Assembly: GCA_002428735.1 (NCBI GenBank)
Contig: DIXO01000047.1
Location: forward strand, 1-11,560
Origin: Syntrophaceae bacterium UBA6078
GTDB taxonomy: Bacteria > Desulfobacterota > Syntrophia > Syntrophales > UBA2210
Reading direction: 5' to 3'
DNA length: 11,560 nt
Position numbers and translations under genes: made by a program. Below are positions 1-6,885 of the stretch, piece after piece. Numbering within the stretch: position 1 is the stretch's first letter; the number at the start of each line of letters is the position of its first letter. The notes beneath the pieces are model-generated. The model had not been told where the DNA came from and made no database searches. It worked only from the letters and a program-made list of their open reading frames with translations.

Positions 1-2
1 TC

Positions 3-30
3 TTGACATGGCGCTTTGGAAGTCTATTTT
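3..30 (+). promoter_or_regulatory. Possible sigma70 promoter for the UPF0016 gene
   Basis: A perfect -35 hexamer TTGACA (3-8) is followed after 16 bases by TATTTT (25-30), a 4/6 match to the -10 consensus. It points toward the gene starting at 162, leaving a leader of about 125 nt that is AT-rich and shows no gene. The -10 is weak and the upstream context is cut by the window edge, so this is tentative. Confidence 0.3.
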
Positions 31-161
31 CTGTTTTTTCAAAATTGAGCTTTGGTTTTTTGATTCATATATTATTTTCTGAACAATTCAAGCACAGTTT
101 TTTGTTGCGTCCACATCCATCGGTCGGTAGAATGCGGCATATTTGAACAAGGAGAGCTCCG

Positions 162-434
162 GTGGATTTAAAAACCCTTGCTGTCGTATTTTCTGCCGTC
201 TTTATTGCGGAGTTGGGCGACAAAACGCAACTGGCCACGATGCTCTTCGCCACGGACAAAGGCGTAAGCAAACTGACGGTTTTCACAGGTGCCGCTCTGG
301 CCCTCGTCGTTGCGTCGGCAATCGGCGTCCTCGCTGGTAGCTTTGTTTCTAATTATATCAGCGAGAAGTATCTTTCTATCATCGCAGGCATCGGCTTCAT
401 CGCTATCGGTATCGTAACCGTTTTTCGGGCGTGA
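162..434 (+). CDS. UPF0016/GDT1 (TMEM165) family membrane protein, half-size
   Basis: The 90-residue hydrophobic protein carries the family signature E-x-G-D-K-T at residues 17-22 (E17, G19, D20, K21, T22) inside the first of about three membrane helices. Members of this family (yeast Gdt1, human TMEM165, bacterial MneA/Mnx) move Mn2+ or Ca2+ in exchange for protons. Full-size proteins have two such repeats; this has one, so it would have to dimerise. That half-size form is known in bacteria, so the shortness is not truncation. The start is GTG at 162, chosen because a GGAG (151-154) lies seven bases upstream. It precedes the lipoprotein gene by 35 bp on the same strand and could be co-transcribed with it. 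Family assignment is firm; the transported ion is inference. Confidence 0.85.
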   Translation: MDLKTLAVVFSAVFIAELGDKTQLATMLFATDKGVSKLTVFTGAALALVVASAIGVLAGSFVSNYISEKYLSIIAGIGFIAIGIVTVFRA

Positions 435-469
435 ACAGCACCACATAGACAATAATACAAGGGGGTAAG

Positions 470-1135
470 ATGATGTTTACCATGCCTCGAATACCCGTTC
501 GTTTCATTATCATGGTGTTACTGCTGCTCCCGGCACTCGGCAGTGGGTGCGCCAAGACATATTATGATGCCATGGAAAAGGTCGGCATTCACAAACGCGA
601 TATCCTCGCCGACCGTGTCAAAGACGCTCGTGACTCCCAAGTTGAAGCCCAGCAGCAGTTCAAATCAGCGCTGGAACAGTTCGCCTCTGTCATCCGCATC
701 GAGGATACGAACCTCAAAAAGGCTTACGAGAAGCTGAACGCGGAGTATGAGGATTGCGAAAAGGCGGCCAAAGAGGTGTCCTCGCGGATCGATCGGGTGG
801 AATCGGTAGCTGACGCCCTTTTCGACGAATGGAAAGGTGAATTAAACGCTTACAAGAGCGCCGATCTGCGCGAGGCAAGCAGGAAACAGTTGGAGGCAAC
901 GCAGTCACGCTACCGCGGGATGCTCGCCAGCATGCACCAGGCTGAAAAAAGCATGAAACCGGTGCTGGGCACTTTTTACGACAACGTCCTGTTTCTGAAA
1001 CACAATCTCAACGCCCAAGCGATTGCTTCTCTCAAGGTTGAATTTGCGGCCCTGCGGGGAAAGATCGACGGCTTAGTGAAAAAGATGAATGAGTCAATTG
1101 AGTCTTCCAATACATTCATCGCGAATCTCAAGTAA
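470..1135 (+). CDS. DUF2959-like lipoprotein with coiled-coil character
   Basis: The product has 221 residues. The N-terminus (about 1-27) is a signal peptide: basic residues, the hydrophobic run IIMVLLLLPAL, then LGSGC with C27 as the likely lipidated cysteine. The position -3 residue is not the usual Leu, so the lipobox is slightly non-canonical. The rest is highly charged and helical, with long amphipathic stretches suggesting coiled coils, and no catalytic motif is visible. The overall pattern (YYDAMEKVGIHKRDIL after the Cys, then a long helix-rich body) recalls DUF2959 proteins, whose role is unknown. A GGGGGT sequence at 461-466 serves as ribosome site; ATG 470 or the adjacent ATG 473 fits, the second with better spacing. 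It is an exported, membrane-anchored protein of unknown function. Confidence 0.75.
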   Translation: MMFTMPRIPVRFIIMVLLLLPALGSGCAKTYYDAMEKVGIHKRDILADRVKDARDSQVEAQQQFKSALEQFASVIRIEDTNLKKAYEKLNAEYEDCEKAAKEVSSRIDRVESVADALFDEWKGELNAYKSADLREASRKQLEATQSRYRGMLASMHQAEKSMKPVLGTFYDNVLFLKHNLNAQAIASLKVEFAALRGKIDGLVKKMNESIESSNTFIANLK

Positions 1136-1213
1136 TAACAATGATTCTTCCGTCCAACCGTGCACCGAACGCCTGTGTTTCACTCGGCATGAATTTTCGG
1201 GGATAATTGACAC

Positions 1214-2263
1214 ATGGAATATCTGAACTGTCTGTGGGATACGGACGCCCTTCACGCCCTTATGGCGGGCGCCCCTGCTCTGCTTTTGCTTGTCATTATT
1301 ATCATCTGCATAGCGCTCCTGTCGAAGGGTGCGGATTGGATGGTGGACGGCGTTGTTGCCTTGGCGCATCGTACCGGGCTCTCCAAGATCGTGATCGGCG
1401 CGACTATCGTCTCGCTGGGAACCACCACTCCCGAGGCATTTGTGTCAGTCATGGCGGCGTGGATGGGAAATCCGGGACTCTCCCTTGGAAACGGCGTCGG
1501 CTCCATCATCGCTGATACGGGTTTGATCTTCGGTCTTTCCTGCATCCTCGCTCCCATACCGATCAACCGCTTCATTCTTAACAGAACCGGGTGGGTGCAG
1601 GTCGGGGTTGCGACGCTCCTCGTTGTCATCTCCGTCTGTGCGCTTATTTCGATGCCGGGGGGACCGGTGCTGCAACGATGGGTGGGATTCTTCTTGCTGG
1701 TCCTCCTCGCAGGATATATGTACCTGGCCTATCGATGGTCCCGTCAGAGCTCCGGTTTCATTGAGTCAAAGGAGGAGGAATGCGCGCTGACACATCTGGG
1801 GCTCTGCTGGGGGATGATCGTGGGTGGATTGCTGCTGGTGGTCAGCGGAGCACGGATACTGATCCCCGCGGCGTCGGAGATCGCATTTCGGATCGGCGTT
1901 CCTGAGGATGTCATAGCCGCCACCATGGTGGCGCTGGGCACCTCCCTCCCCGAACTGATAACCGCCGTATCCTCTATCCGGAAAGGGCACCCGGAGATCA
2001 CCGTCGGGAATATCGTCGGGGCCGACGTTCTCAACTGTCTCTTCGTCATCGGAGCTTCAGCGGCGGTGAAACCGCTTTCAATACCAACCAACTTCTTCAC
2101 CTTCCATTTTCCCGCCATGCTGATTATCCTCTACTCCTTCAGGACCTTCATCTTCATGAATCGGGACGGGTGGTTCAGGCGGTGGCAGGGGGTCTGGCTG
2201 CTGGGGGTATATCTGGTCTATGTGGTCCTCCAGTACGCCCTCAATATTGAAATACCCGGATAG
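1214..2263 (+). CDS. Calcium/sodium antiporter (NCX/YrbG family)
   Basis: A 349-residue inner-membrane protein with about ten hydrophobic segments in two homologous halves, the hallmark of the Na+/Ca2+ exchanger superfamily (PF01699). The first alpha repeat, residues 62-78, reads GATIVSLGTTTPEAFVS with the ion-binding acid E74, followed by GNGVGS at 92-97. The second, residues 236-251, reads ATMVALGTSLPELITA with E247, followed by GNIVGADVLN at 265-274. Length is slightly above the usual 310-330, owing to the N-terminal segment and a charged linker (about 176-192) between the halves. The ATG at 1214 has only a weak upstream GGGG (1199-1202), 11 bases away. The exact ion pair cannot be read from sequence; Ca2+ export is the family default. 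It is convergent with the MFS gene, and I see no clear hairpin terminator in the 106 bp between them. Confidence 0.9.
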   Translation: MEYLNCLWDTDALHALMAGAPALLLLVIIIICIALLSKGADWMVDGVVALAHRTGLSKIVIGATIVSLGTTTPEAFVSVMAAWMGNPGLSLGNGVGSIIADTGLIFGLSCILAPIPINRFILNRTGWVQVGVATLLVVISVCALISMPGGPVLQRWVGFFLLVLLAGYMYLAYRWSRQSSGFIESKEEECALTHLGLCWGMIVGGLLLVVSGARILIPAASEIAFRIGVPEDVIAATMVALGTSLPELITAVSSIRKGHPEITVGNIVGADVLNCLFVIGASAAVKPLSIPTNFFTFHFPAMLIILYSFRTFIFMNRDGWFRRWQGVWLLGVYLVYVVLQYALNIEIPG

Positions 2264-2369
2264 CAGCTGTTTGACGCTACCACAATATGCGGAAAAATCC
2301 AGATCACCGTCCTCAGATGCGGATGCATCGCCGATCTTATGGAGCGATATATCTGATAAACGCGGATTT

Positions 2370-3599
2370 CTAACCCCGGTCGCCCCAGATGAAGAAAGCG
2401 CATATGAGTGTTACCAATAACAGTGATATTCCCAGTATGTTGAAGCTTAGATAAAATCCGAATTTATCGATCATATATCCCATGACCGGCGTGACAATGC
2501 CTCCGCTCTCCATGCCACTGAAGTAATAAAAGCCAAGGATGGTGGAGCGGTTTTTGACCGAAGTCTGTCCCACGATATAGGATTCTGACACAGGCATACG
2601 AAAATAGGATATGATTCCAAACGCCAGCAGTATGACATAAATGCCAACACTGCCGGTGATAAAATTAATCGACCAGAGAACGGGCACCGCTACGAAGCAG
2701 ATGGTGAGGATAATAGGGACCCTTCCCCATCGGTCCGAAAGATATCCTCCCAAGGGACTTGCCCAGAGACCGGCGGAATACATAAAAGCCATCGAGGCAA
2801 CCGCCTTCCCCTCCGCCACATTGAAATGATCAACGAGGAAAAGAGGAATAAATGATGCTGAAGCAAAAATTATAGCGTTCAAGAAAGTGGTGAGGATGAT
2901 AAATACGACCAGACGCCGCGTCCGGCCGGGCGTTGAGACACTCTCCAGGTCGGCAACAGGCGCGGCACCACCCTTCACCTTCGCTGATTCAATTCTTCCC
3001 AAGGCCAGATAAAAGATAATACCGAATATCATGGCCGGAACAGCCAAGCCGATGAAAGAACCTCTCCACCCCCAGTGTACGGCAATAGCAGCGGCAACGA
3101 TCGGTGCCAGAAAATAACTGGCGCTGCCACCAATCATATGGAGACCGAGTGCGGTTCCGCGCTTCTTCGGTTCAACCGACGCATTAATCATCGGCGGCGC
3201 AGCGGGATGATATCCGCCTGCCATGATTCCCATTAAAATCAGACCTGCGATCATCATCATATAGGTATAGGAAAAACCGACAAAAAGGCCGGCAACAGCC
3301 ACACCGCAAATCCCGAGCGTGATGATCACGCGGGGTCCAATTCGATCGGTAAGCCAACCCGCCGGCAACTGGCCGATACCATACGAGAGTGTGAAGGAGG
3401 AAATCACCAGACCTGCTTGCGTATAATCAAGATTGAAATCGTTGCGGATCAGAGGCAGCAGAGGAACGGGCAGTGCCGTCAGCAGGTGGTGGCCAAAATG
3501 GGCGAGAATAAAGAGTGGAAGCAATCCGAGAGATTGCCAGTACTTTTTAATACTAATGGCAGTATCCTCCAAGCGCACGCTGGCGGGAGACTCCAACAA
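2370..3599 (-). CDS. MFS transporter, fosmidomycin-resistance (Fsr)-like
   Basis: The 409-codon frame encodes about 12 membrane helices with two copies of MFS motif A, one in each half: G81-W-L-T-D85-R86-I-G88 after helix 2 and GGYLSDRWGR at 284-293. The HFGHHLLTALPVPLLPLI stretch in helix 1 resembles Fsr-type drug exporters and their relatives; the substrate is not predictable. The frame opens with a TTG at 3599 that has no well-spaced ribosome site. No ATG occurs before about residue 114, well inside the fold. A good GGAGG (minus strand 3570-3566) precedes codon 15, an ATT at 3557-3555, by 8 bases, so translation may start there, giving 395 residues. It lies downstream of nnr on the same strand, with a hairpin between them, so it may be only partly co-transcribed. 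Confidence 0.85.
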   Translation of the reverse strand: MLESPASVRLEDTAISIKKYWQSLGLLPLFILAHFGHHLLTALPVPLLPLIRNDFNLDYTQAGLVISSFTLSYGIGQLPAGWLTDRIGPRVIITLGICGVAVAGLFVGFSYTYMMMIAGLILMGIMAGGYHPAAPPMINASVEPKKRGTALGLHMIGGSASYFLAPIVAAAIAVHWGWRGSFIGLAVPAMIFGIIFYLALGRIESAKVKGGAAPVADLESVSTPGRTRRLVVFIILTTFLNAIIFASASFIPLFLVDHFNVAEGKAVASMAFMYSAGLWASPLGGYLSDRWGRVPIILTICFVAVPVLWSINFITGSVGIYVILLAFGIISYFRMPVSESYIVGQTSVKNRSTILGFYYFSGMESGGIVTPVMGYMIDKFGFYLSFNILGISLLLVTLICAFFIWGDRG

Positions 3600-3655
3600 G
3601 CCACCCGCGGGAACAAGGGGAAAAGACCGGGCTCAGTGACGACCCGTTCAGGGAA

Positions 3656-3701
3656 AGGTATGCGGGGATCTGGGTCACACCACAACCATCCCCGCATACC
3701 T
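3656..3701 (-). terminator. 14-bp inverted repeat spanning the nnr stop codon
   Basis: The arms AGGTATGCGGGGAT (3656-3669) and ATCCCCGCATACCT (3688-3701) are perfect reverse complements separated by 18 bases. The nnr stop codon (3677-3675) falls in the loop, and one arm codes for the last residues of the protein. In the nnr direction no T-run follows, so this is not a classic intrinsic terminator. It may instead stabilise the 3' end of nnr mRNA or attenuate read-through into the MFS gene. Confidence 0.45.
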
Positions 3702-5249
3702 GGCACGAAGGGAGTCGTCCAGCCCCTCACGATCCATTTTCAGCGCGAGTGGGAGGTGTCCCATGATATCCTGGGCAGTGATACCGTCTTCCCCATCATA
3801 ATCGGCGGCGAGATCACCGGCGAATCCGTGGATGAAAACCCCCTTTTTAACGGCATCTTCGATGGGGAGCCCCAGGCCGAACATGGCCGCGATCGTCCCG
3901 GTTAGAACGTCCCCCGATCCGGCCGTCGCCATTCCGGCATTGCCGCTGAGATTGACAAAAACCCTCCCGTCGGGGAAACCGATCAGGGAGTGCGCCCCTT
4001 TCATAACCATAATTGCGCGCAGGTCAGAGGCTGCTTTCTGCAGTATCTCTATGCGGTTCGCCCGTATATTTTCCACATCAATCCCCGTGATCCGGGACAG
4101 CTCCCCCAGATGAGGAGTCAGAATCGTCGGCGCCTTTCTCTCTTCTATAATCTGCAGATCCGCGCAGAGAGCGGTGATTCCGTCTCCGTCGATCAGGAGG
4201 GGCTTCTCTATCTCCCGAGCGAGTCCCCACGCGAGCTCCTGCGTCTCTTCATCGAGAGACAGTCCCGGTCCCATAACAACCATATCCACCCTGTCTGAAA
4301 GTTCCAGGAGAGCGGCTTTGTTTCTGAATGCAATGCTCCCGGAGGATGTCTCTTCCTGAGGAACAAAGACTATTTCACTCCCCCTGACAGCCAGGTGAGG
4401 GACAATTGACCGCGGGGCGGCGAGGCGCGCGTATCCACCACCCGCCTTCAGGAAAGAAAAGGCGGAAAAATAGGGCGCTCCCAAGTAGGCGGCGGCCCCG
4501 GCGATAAAGAGAACATCACCAAAATCTCCCTTATGCCCCTCCACGGCCCTCAGTGGAATTTCCGGCGGGGCGTTTATCTCGACCCGTATGGAGTCGTCGT
4601 TGTAATGAGAGGGAGGGAAAGAGATGTGGGTCACGTACAGCCTCCCGCACAGACCGTATCCAGGAAAGAACATGTTCCCTACCTTGGGAAGTCCGAACGT
4701 GATTGTATAATCAGCCTGTACCGCCGCTCCCATAACCATCCCGGTGTCGCCGTTGACCCCCGAAGGGATATCGATGCTGAACACTGGTTTTTCCGTAGCG
4801 TTTATCAGATCTATCACTTCCCGGTGAAGACCCGCAACGTCGCGCGTGAGGCCCGTCCCGAAGATCGCATCTATGATCGCGTCGCATCCTGAAACAGCCT
4901 CCTGCGCTGAAACCGCATCTCTGAGTTCTTCCACAGCAAGGGAAAGCCGTTCTATAATAGAAAGATTCATAGCAGCCGGACCGGTGAACCGCTTCCGGTT
5001 GCCGACGATGTATACGTGAACCTGCCCGCCGTTGGAATGGATTTTCCGGGCGATGACAAACCCGTCACCTCCGTTATTCCCCACACCGCAGAAGACGACA
5101 AACCTGCGTTCTTCAATGCCGATCTCGTTTCGAATAACACCATACGCGGCGAGACCAGCGTTTTCCATGAGCAGTTCGTCCGTAAGGCCGAATTTTTCAC
5201 CGGCAGTCCAGTCCAGATCTCTCATCTTCGCCACACTGCTTATCTTCAT
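3675..5249 (-). CDS. nnr: Bifunctional NAD(P)H-hydrate repair enzyme (epimerase + ADP/ATP-dependent dehydratase)
   Basis: The 524-residue protein repairs NADH and NADPH that have become hydrated: the N-terminal half epimerises R- and S-NAD(P)HX, and the C-terminal half dehydrates the S form. The YjeF_N epimerase domain (about 1-215) shows VGNNGGDGFVIAR with NNGGDG at 58-63 and DIPSGVNGDTG at 160-170. The ribokinase-like dehydratase domain (about 236-505) shows GHKGDFGDVLFIAGA at 238-252, LTPHLGE at 377-383 and the nucleotide/catalytic loop NAGMATAGSGDVLTG at 437-451 with D447. The frame remains open to a TTG at 5321, but ATG 5249 is preferred: GGGAGGGG (minus strand 5263-5256) lies six bases upstream, MKISSVAKMRDLD is the normal family N-terminus, and the farther TTG falls inside a good promoter. 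Length and fusion order match the usual bacterial form. Confidence 0.95.
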   Translation of the reverse strand: MKISSVAKMRDLDWTAGEKFGLTDELLMENAGLAAYGVIRNEIGIEERRFVVFCGVGNNGGDGFVIARKIHSNGGQVHVYIVGNRKRFTGPAAMNLSIIERLSLAVEELRDAVSAQEAVSGCDAIIDAIFGTGLTRDVAGLHREVIDLINATEKPVFSIDIPSGVNGDTGMVMGAAVQADYTITFGLPKVGNMFFPGYGLCGRLYVTHISFPPSHYNDDSIRVEINAPPEIPLRAVEGHKGDFGDVLFIAGAAAYLGAPYFSAFSFLKAGGGYARLAAPRSIVPHLAVRGSEIVFVPQEETSSGSIAFRNKAALLELSDRVDMVVMGPGLSLDEETQELAWGLAREIEKPLLIDGDGITALCADLQIIEERKAPTILTPHLGELSRITGIDVENIRANRIEILQKAASDLRAIMVMKGAHSLIGFPDGRVFVNLSGNAGMATAGSGDVLTGTIAAMFGLGLPIEDAVKKGVFIHGFAGDLAADYDGEDGITAQDIMGHLPLALKMDREGLDDSLRARYAGMVVV

Positions 5250-5298
5250 CGCCCGCCCCTCCCGCATGGATATGAAACATATTTCCCATATGCAATGC

Positions 5299-5327
5299 AT
5301 AGTAGTTGATCCGTACCCCAAAAATCA
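5299..5327 (-). promoter_or_regulatory. Putative promoter of nnr
   Basis: On the minus strand TTGATT (5327-5322) and TACTAT (5304-5299) are separated by exactly 17 bases and match the sigma70 consensus in four of six positions each. Transcription would start near 5292, giving a leader of about 43 nt to the ATG at 5249. Confidence 0.45.
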
Positions 5328-5379
5328 AGGGGGAATTCCGGACCGTTCGATCCCGGCGCGCACTATGACATTTTAATCC

Positions 5380-5408
5380 TTGACATTGAGTAAAAAACCC
5401 TGTAAGGT
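5380..5408 (+). promoter_or_regulatory. Putative promoter and long leader of the cold-shock gene
   Basis: TTGACA (5380-5385) is followed at 17 bases by TAAGGT (5403-5408). The -35 is perfect and the -10 poor (3/6). It would give an untranslated leader of roughly 130 nt before the ATG at 5542, in line with the long, structured leaders of cspA-type mRNAs. No conserved cold box could be identified by eye. Confidence 0.4.
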
Positions 5409-5541
5409 TACCTGCAAGTTGGAGAGAAGCATTTTGAAGTTCGAAGATCGGTCACCATATCCAATGCACCTCTGGAGACCTTTTTATTCAGTCATAATGG
5501 TAATCCGACTTTGAAAAATTGAAGAAAGGAGGATACACGTT

Positions 5542-5742
5542 ATGGCAGAAGGTACCGTTAAATGGTTTAACGACGGAAAAGGCTTTGGGTTCATCGAGAT
5601 GGATGGCGGCAAAGACGTTTTCGTTCATCACAGCGCGATTCAGGCCGAGGGATTCAAGTCCCTGCAAGAGGGTCAGCGCGTGACGTTCGATGTCGAGCAG
5701 GGCCAGAAAGGCCCGGCGGCAGCCAATGTAAGAGTGCTGTAA
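5542..5742 (+). CDS. Cold-shock protein, CspA family
   Basis: A complete 66-residue single cold-shock domain that binds single-stranded RNA and DNA and acts as an RNA chaperone. RNP1 is KGFGFI at residues 13-18 and RNP2 is VFVHH at 26-30, both with all aromatic residues intact; the N-terminal GTVKWFN is standard. The start is fixed by an AAGGAGG about ten bases upstream of ATG 5542. The gene has its own terminator at 5766-5804 and a probable long leader, so it is a single-gene unit, although the next small gene follows closely. Which csp paralogue it is cannot be told. Confidence 0.96.
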   Translation: MAEGTVKWFNDGKGFGFIEMDGGKDVFVHHSAIQAEGFKSLQEGQRVTFDVEQGQKGPAAANVRVL

Positions 5743-5765
5743 GAAGAAGCAATTTGAAAGAGAAC

Positions 5766-5804
5766 GCACCCCGTGGTTTTGTAGACTGCGGGGTGCTTTT
5801 TTTT
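5766..5804 (+). terminator. Rho-independent terminator of the cold-shock gene
   Basis: The stem GCACCCCG (5766-5773) pairs with CGGGGTGC (5789-5796) around a 15-nt loop and is followed directly by eight Ts (5797-5804). It sits 23 bases after the csp stop codon. Confidence 0.92.
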
Positions 5805-5852
5805 AGGCTGTTCCCACTTCCACCAACAGGAAACATCAATAAGGACAGAATC

Positions 5853-6026
5853 TTGGGAAAACCAAACTATTCATTCCAGAAGCGCCAGAAAGAACTGGCA
5901 AAGAAAAAGAAGAAAGAAGAAAAAGACCGGCGTAAACTTGAAAAAAGGGATTCTCCAAACGGGGAAGAGGATAATCGGTCTCTATTGTTTACCCTTCCCA
6001 CTGATACGGAAGTTTCACAATCGTAG
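5853..6026 (+). CDS. Small lysine-rich KPNYSF protein of unknown function
   Basis: A 57-residue, strongly basic protein starting with TTG at 5853, with AAGGAC (5841-5846) as ribosome site. The N-terminal half (GKPNYSFQKRQKELAKKKKK, then a KEEKDRRKLEK stretch) resembles a short conserved family of unassigned proteins in many proteobacteria, typically about 45-60 residues with a predicted single long helix. The frame stays open upstream to 5754 but that part runs through the csp terminator, so it is not coding. The C-terminal 20 or so residues are less like the family as I know it, and the last 38 bases overlap the convergent selenoprotein gene. Basic charge and position next to csp suggest nucleic-acid or ribosome association, which is only inference. 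Confidence 0.7.
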   Translation: MGKPNYSFQKRQKELAKKKKKEEKDRRKLEKRDSPNGEEDNRSLLFTLPTDTEVSQS

Positions 6027-6732
6027 CCGGTGCTTTGATATCTTTGGTGCCACCGAGGGCTGTTTTCAAAATCTCCATCTGATTTTTCTTGTTGAATGGC
6101 TTTCCGGCTGTGTGGCCGAGAGGATAGTTAACGAAAAACGTGCGCGGGGGCTTCACGAGTGCGGTAATATCCAGGGCTGACGATAACGAAACGGTTGGAA
6201 TACCGGCCTCTTCGATGGCCCGTGCTATCAATCCCACGGATTGATGACAGAGTGGTCAGGCAGGCACCAGGAAGGCCAAGTCGATACTCATCTGTTTCAA
6301 TCGTATAAGAAGAGCGGGGATCATTGCGTTGAGCAATTCCGTTTTTCTGAATATCCGTCCCATGAAGGTGAAGTTGATCTCTGAAAATTCTCCGATAAAG
6401 CCTTCCTCCTCCAGCTCTTTCATCCACTCCACAGGGAAAACACAGTTGATGTCCTTGTCGGCATCCATGTGATCATAATTATCATGACTGATGCGCAAGT
6501 CTTTGACATCTGTATCTTTTGGTATTTCGCGAAAGGTAAGATCATTTTTTACCGGATTAAAGGGCGTCTGATCCTTCCGGTAGGCGCCACTGGAACTTAT
6601 CAGGACTACCTTACTCTTGTCCAGATCCTTCCTGACAGGCGTCCAAGGGGCCGATTCGTTTTCGGTCCACTTATACGGGGGCTGGTCGGAAAATTTAGCC
6701 CTCGTCACATCGATATACTTGATAAATTCCAT
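5989..6732 (-). CDS. GrdB/PrdB-like selenoprotein (glycine/betaine/sarcosine/D-proline reductase B family), UGA read as selenocysteine
   Basis: Two collinear frames, 6732-6256 and 6255-5989, are joined by one in-frame UGA at 6258-6256. Read as selenocysteine this gives one 247-residue protein with U159-P-L-C162, a redox U-x-x-C motif, flanked by LAFLVPA and HQSVGLIARAIEEAGIPTVS; further on, PPRTFFVNYPLGHTAGKP is typical of this reductase family. The length matches the 26-kDa PrdB-type subunit rather than the longer GrdB. No partner proprotein gene (GrdE/PrdA) is nearby, so the substrate is unknown; a stand-alone thiol/selenol redox role is possible. Start ATG 6732 has AAAGGAGA seven bases upstream. 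A SECIS-like hairpin follows the UGA. An automatic annotation would split this into two hypothetical genes or call it a pseudogene. Confidence 0.88.
6227..6245 (-). promoter_or_regulatory. Bacterial SECIS-like hairpin
   Basis: On the minus strand ATCAATCC (6245-6238), a GTG loop (6237-6235) and GGATTGAT (6234-6227) form a perfect 8-bp stem. Ten bases separate it from the UGA, placing the apical loop 18 bases past the UGA. Known bacterial SECIS elements have a short loop with a G in its first two positions, about 16-37 bases downstream of the UGA, which this satisfies. It would bind SelB with Sec-tRNA. Confidence 0.75.
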
Positions 6733-6759
6733 ACATCTTCTCCTTTCGCAGCGTTTGCA

Positions 6760-6787
6760 ATAAGCCGGCTTATGGCAATCCTGTCAA
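6760..6787 (-). promoter_or_regulatory. Putative selenoprotein promoter with a perfect palindromic operator-like site
   Basis: A minus-strand TTGACA (6787-6782) is followed by the perfect 14-bp palindrome ATAAGCCGGCTTAT (6773-6760), which lies where the spacer and -10 would be; the -10 itself is poor. The arrangement suggests a regulator binding over the promoter, but no regulator gene is adjacent. Confidence 0.35.
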
Positions 6788-6850
6788 GAGGCAAAATCCA
6801 GCAGTATTCTTTACATGATGGGAGAGAAAATCTCGGCAACTGAACCAACA

Positions 6851-6877
6851 GGGGGTTGCGATATTCTCGCAACCCCC
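6851..6877 (-). terminator. Strong hairpin downstream of the tRNA-Asp remnant
   Basis: GGGGGTTGCGA (6851-6861) and TCGCAACCCCC (6867-6877) are perfect 11-bp arms with a 5-nt loop. The hairpin lies nine bases past the encoded CCA of the tRNA fragment, where a tRNA terminator is expected, although no T-run follows on either strand. It may be the original terminator of the tRNA-Asp transcript and also insulates the selenoprotein gene. Confidence 0.6.
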
Positions 6878-6885
6878 GTAATGAC

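Noticed and set aside
65..286. A 73-residue minus-strand frame at the left edge
   Set aside because: It mostly overlaps the UPF0016 gene antisense and has no family resemblance.
5250..5321. A 24-residue N-terminal extension of Nnr from TTG 5321
   Set aside because: The TTG lies in the spacer of a good promoter, has no ribosome site, and the family N-terminus and a strong GGGAGGGG point to ATG 5249.
5754..5852. An upstream extension of the KPNYSF protein
   Set aside because: It would translate through the csp terminator hairpin and T-run and resembles nothing; TTG 5853 has a ribosome site.
5989..6237. A separate 82-residue gene starting with GTG at 6237
   Set aside because: It is in phase with the frame above it, lacks a ribosome site, and its sequence is the C-terminal part of the same reductase family; the UGA reading explains both.
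6469..6843. A 124-residue plus-strand frame opposite the selenoprotein
   Set aside because: It is antisense to the family-conserved selenoprotein, crosses its start and promoter, and has no recognisable content.
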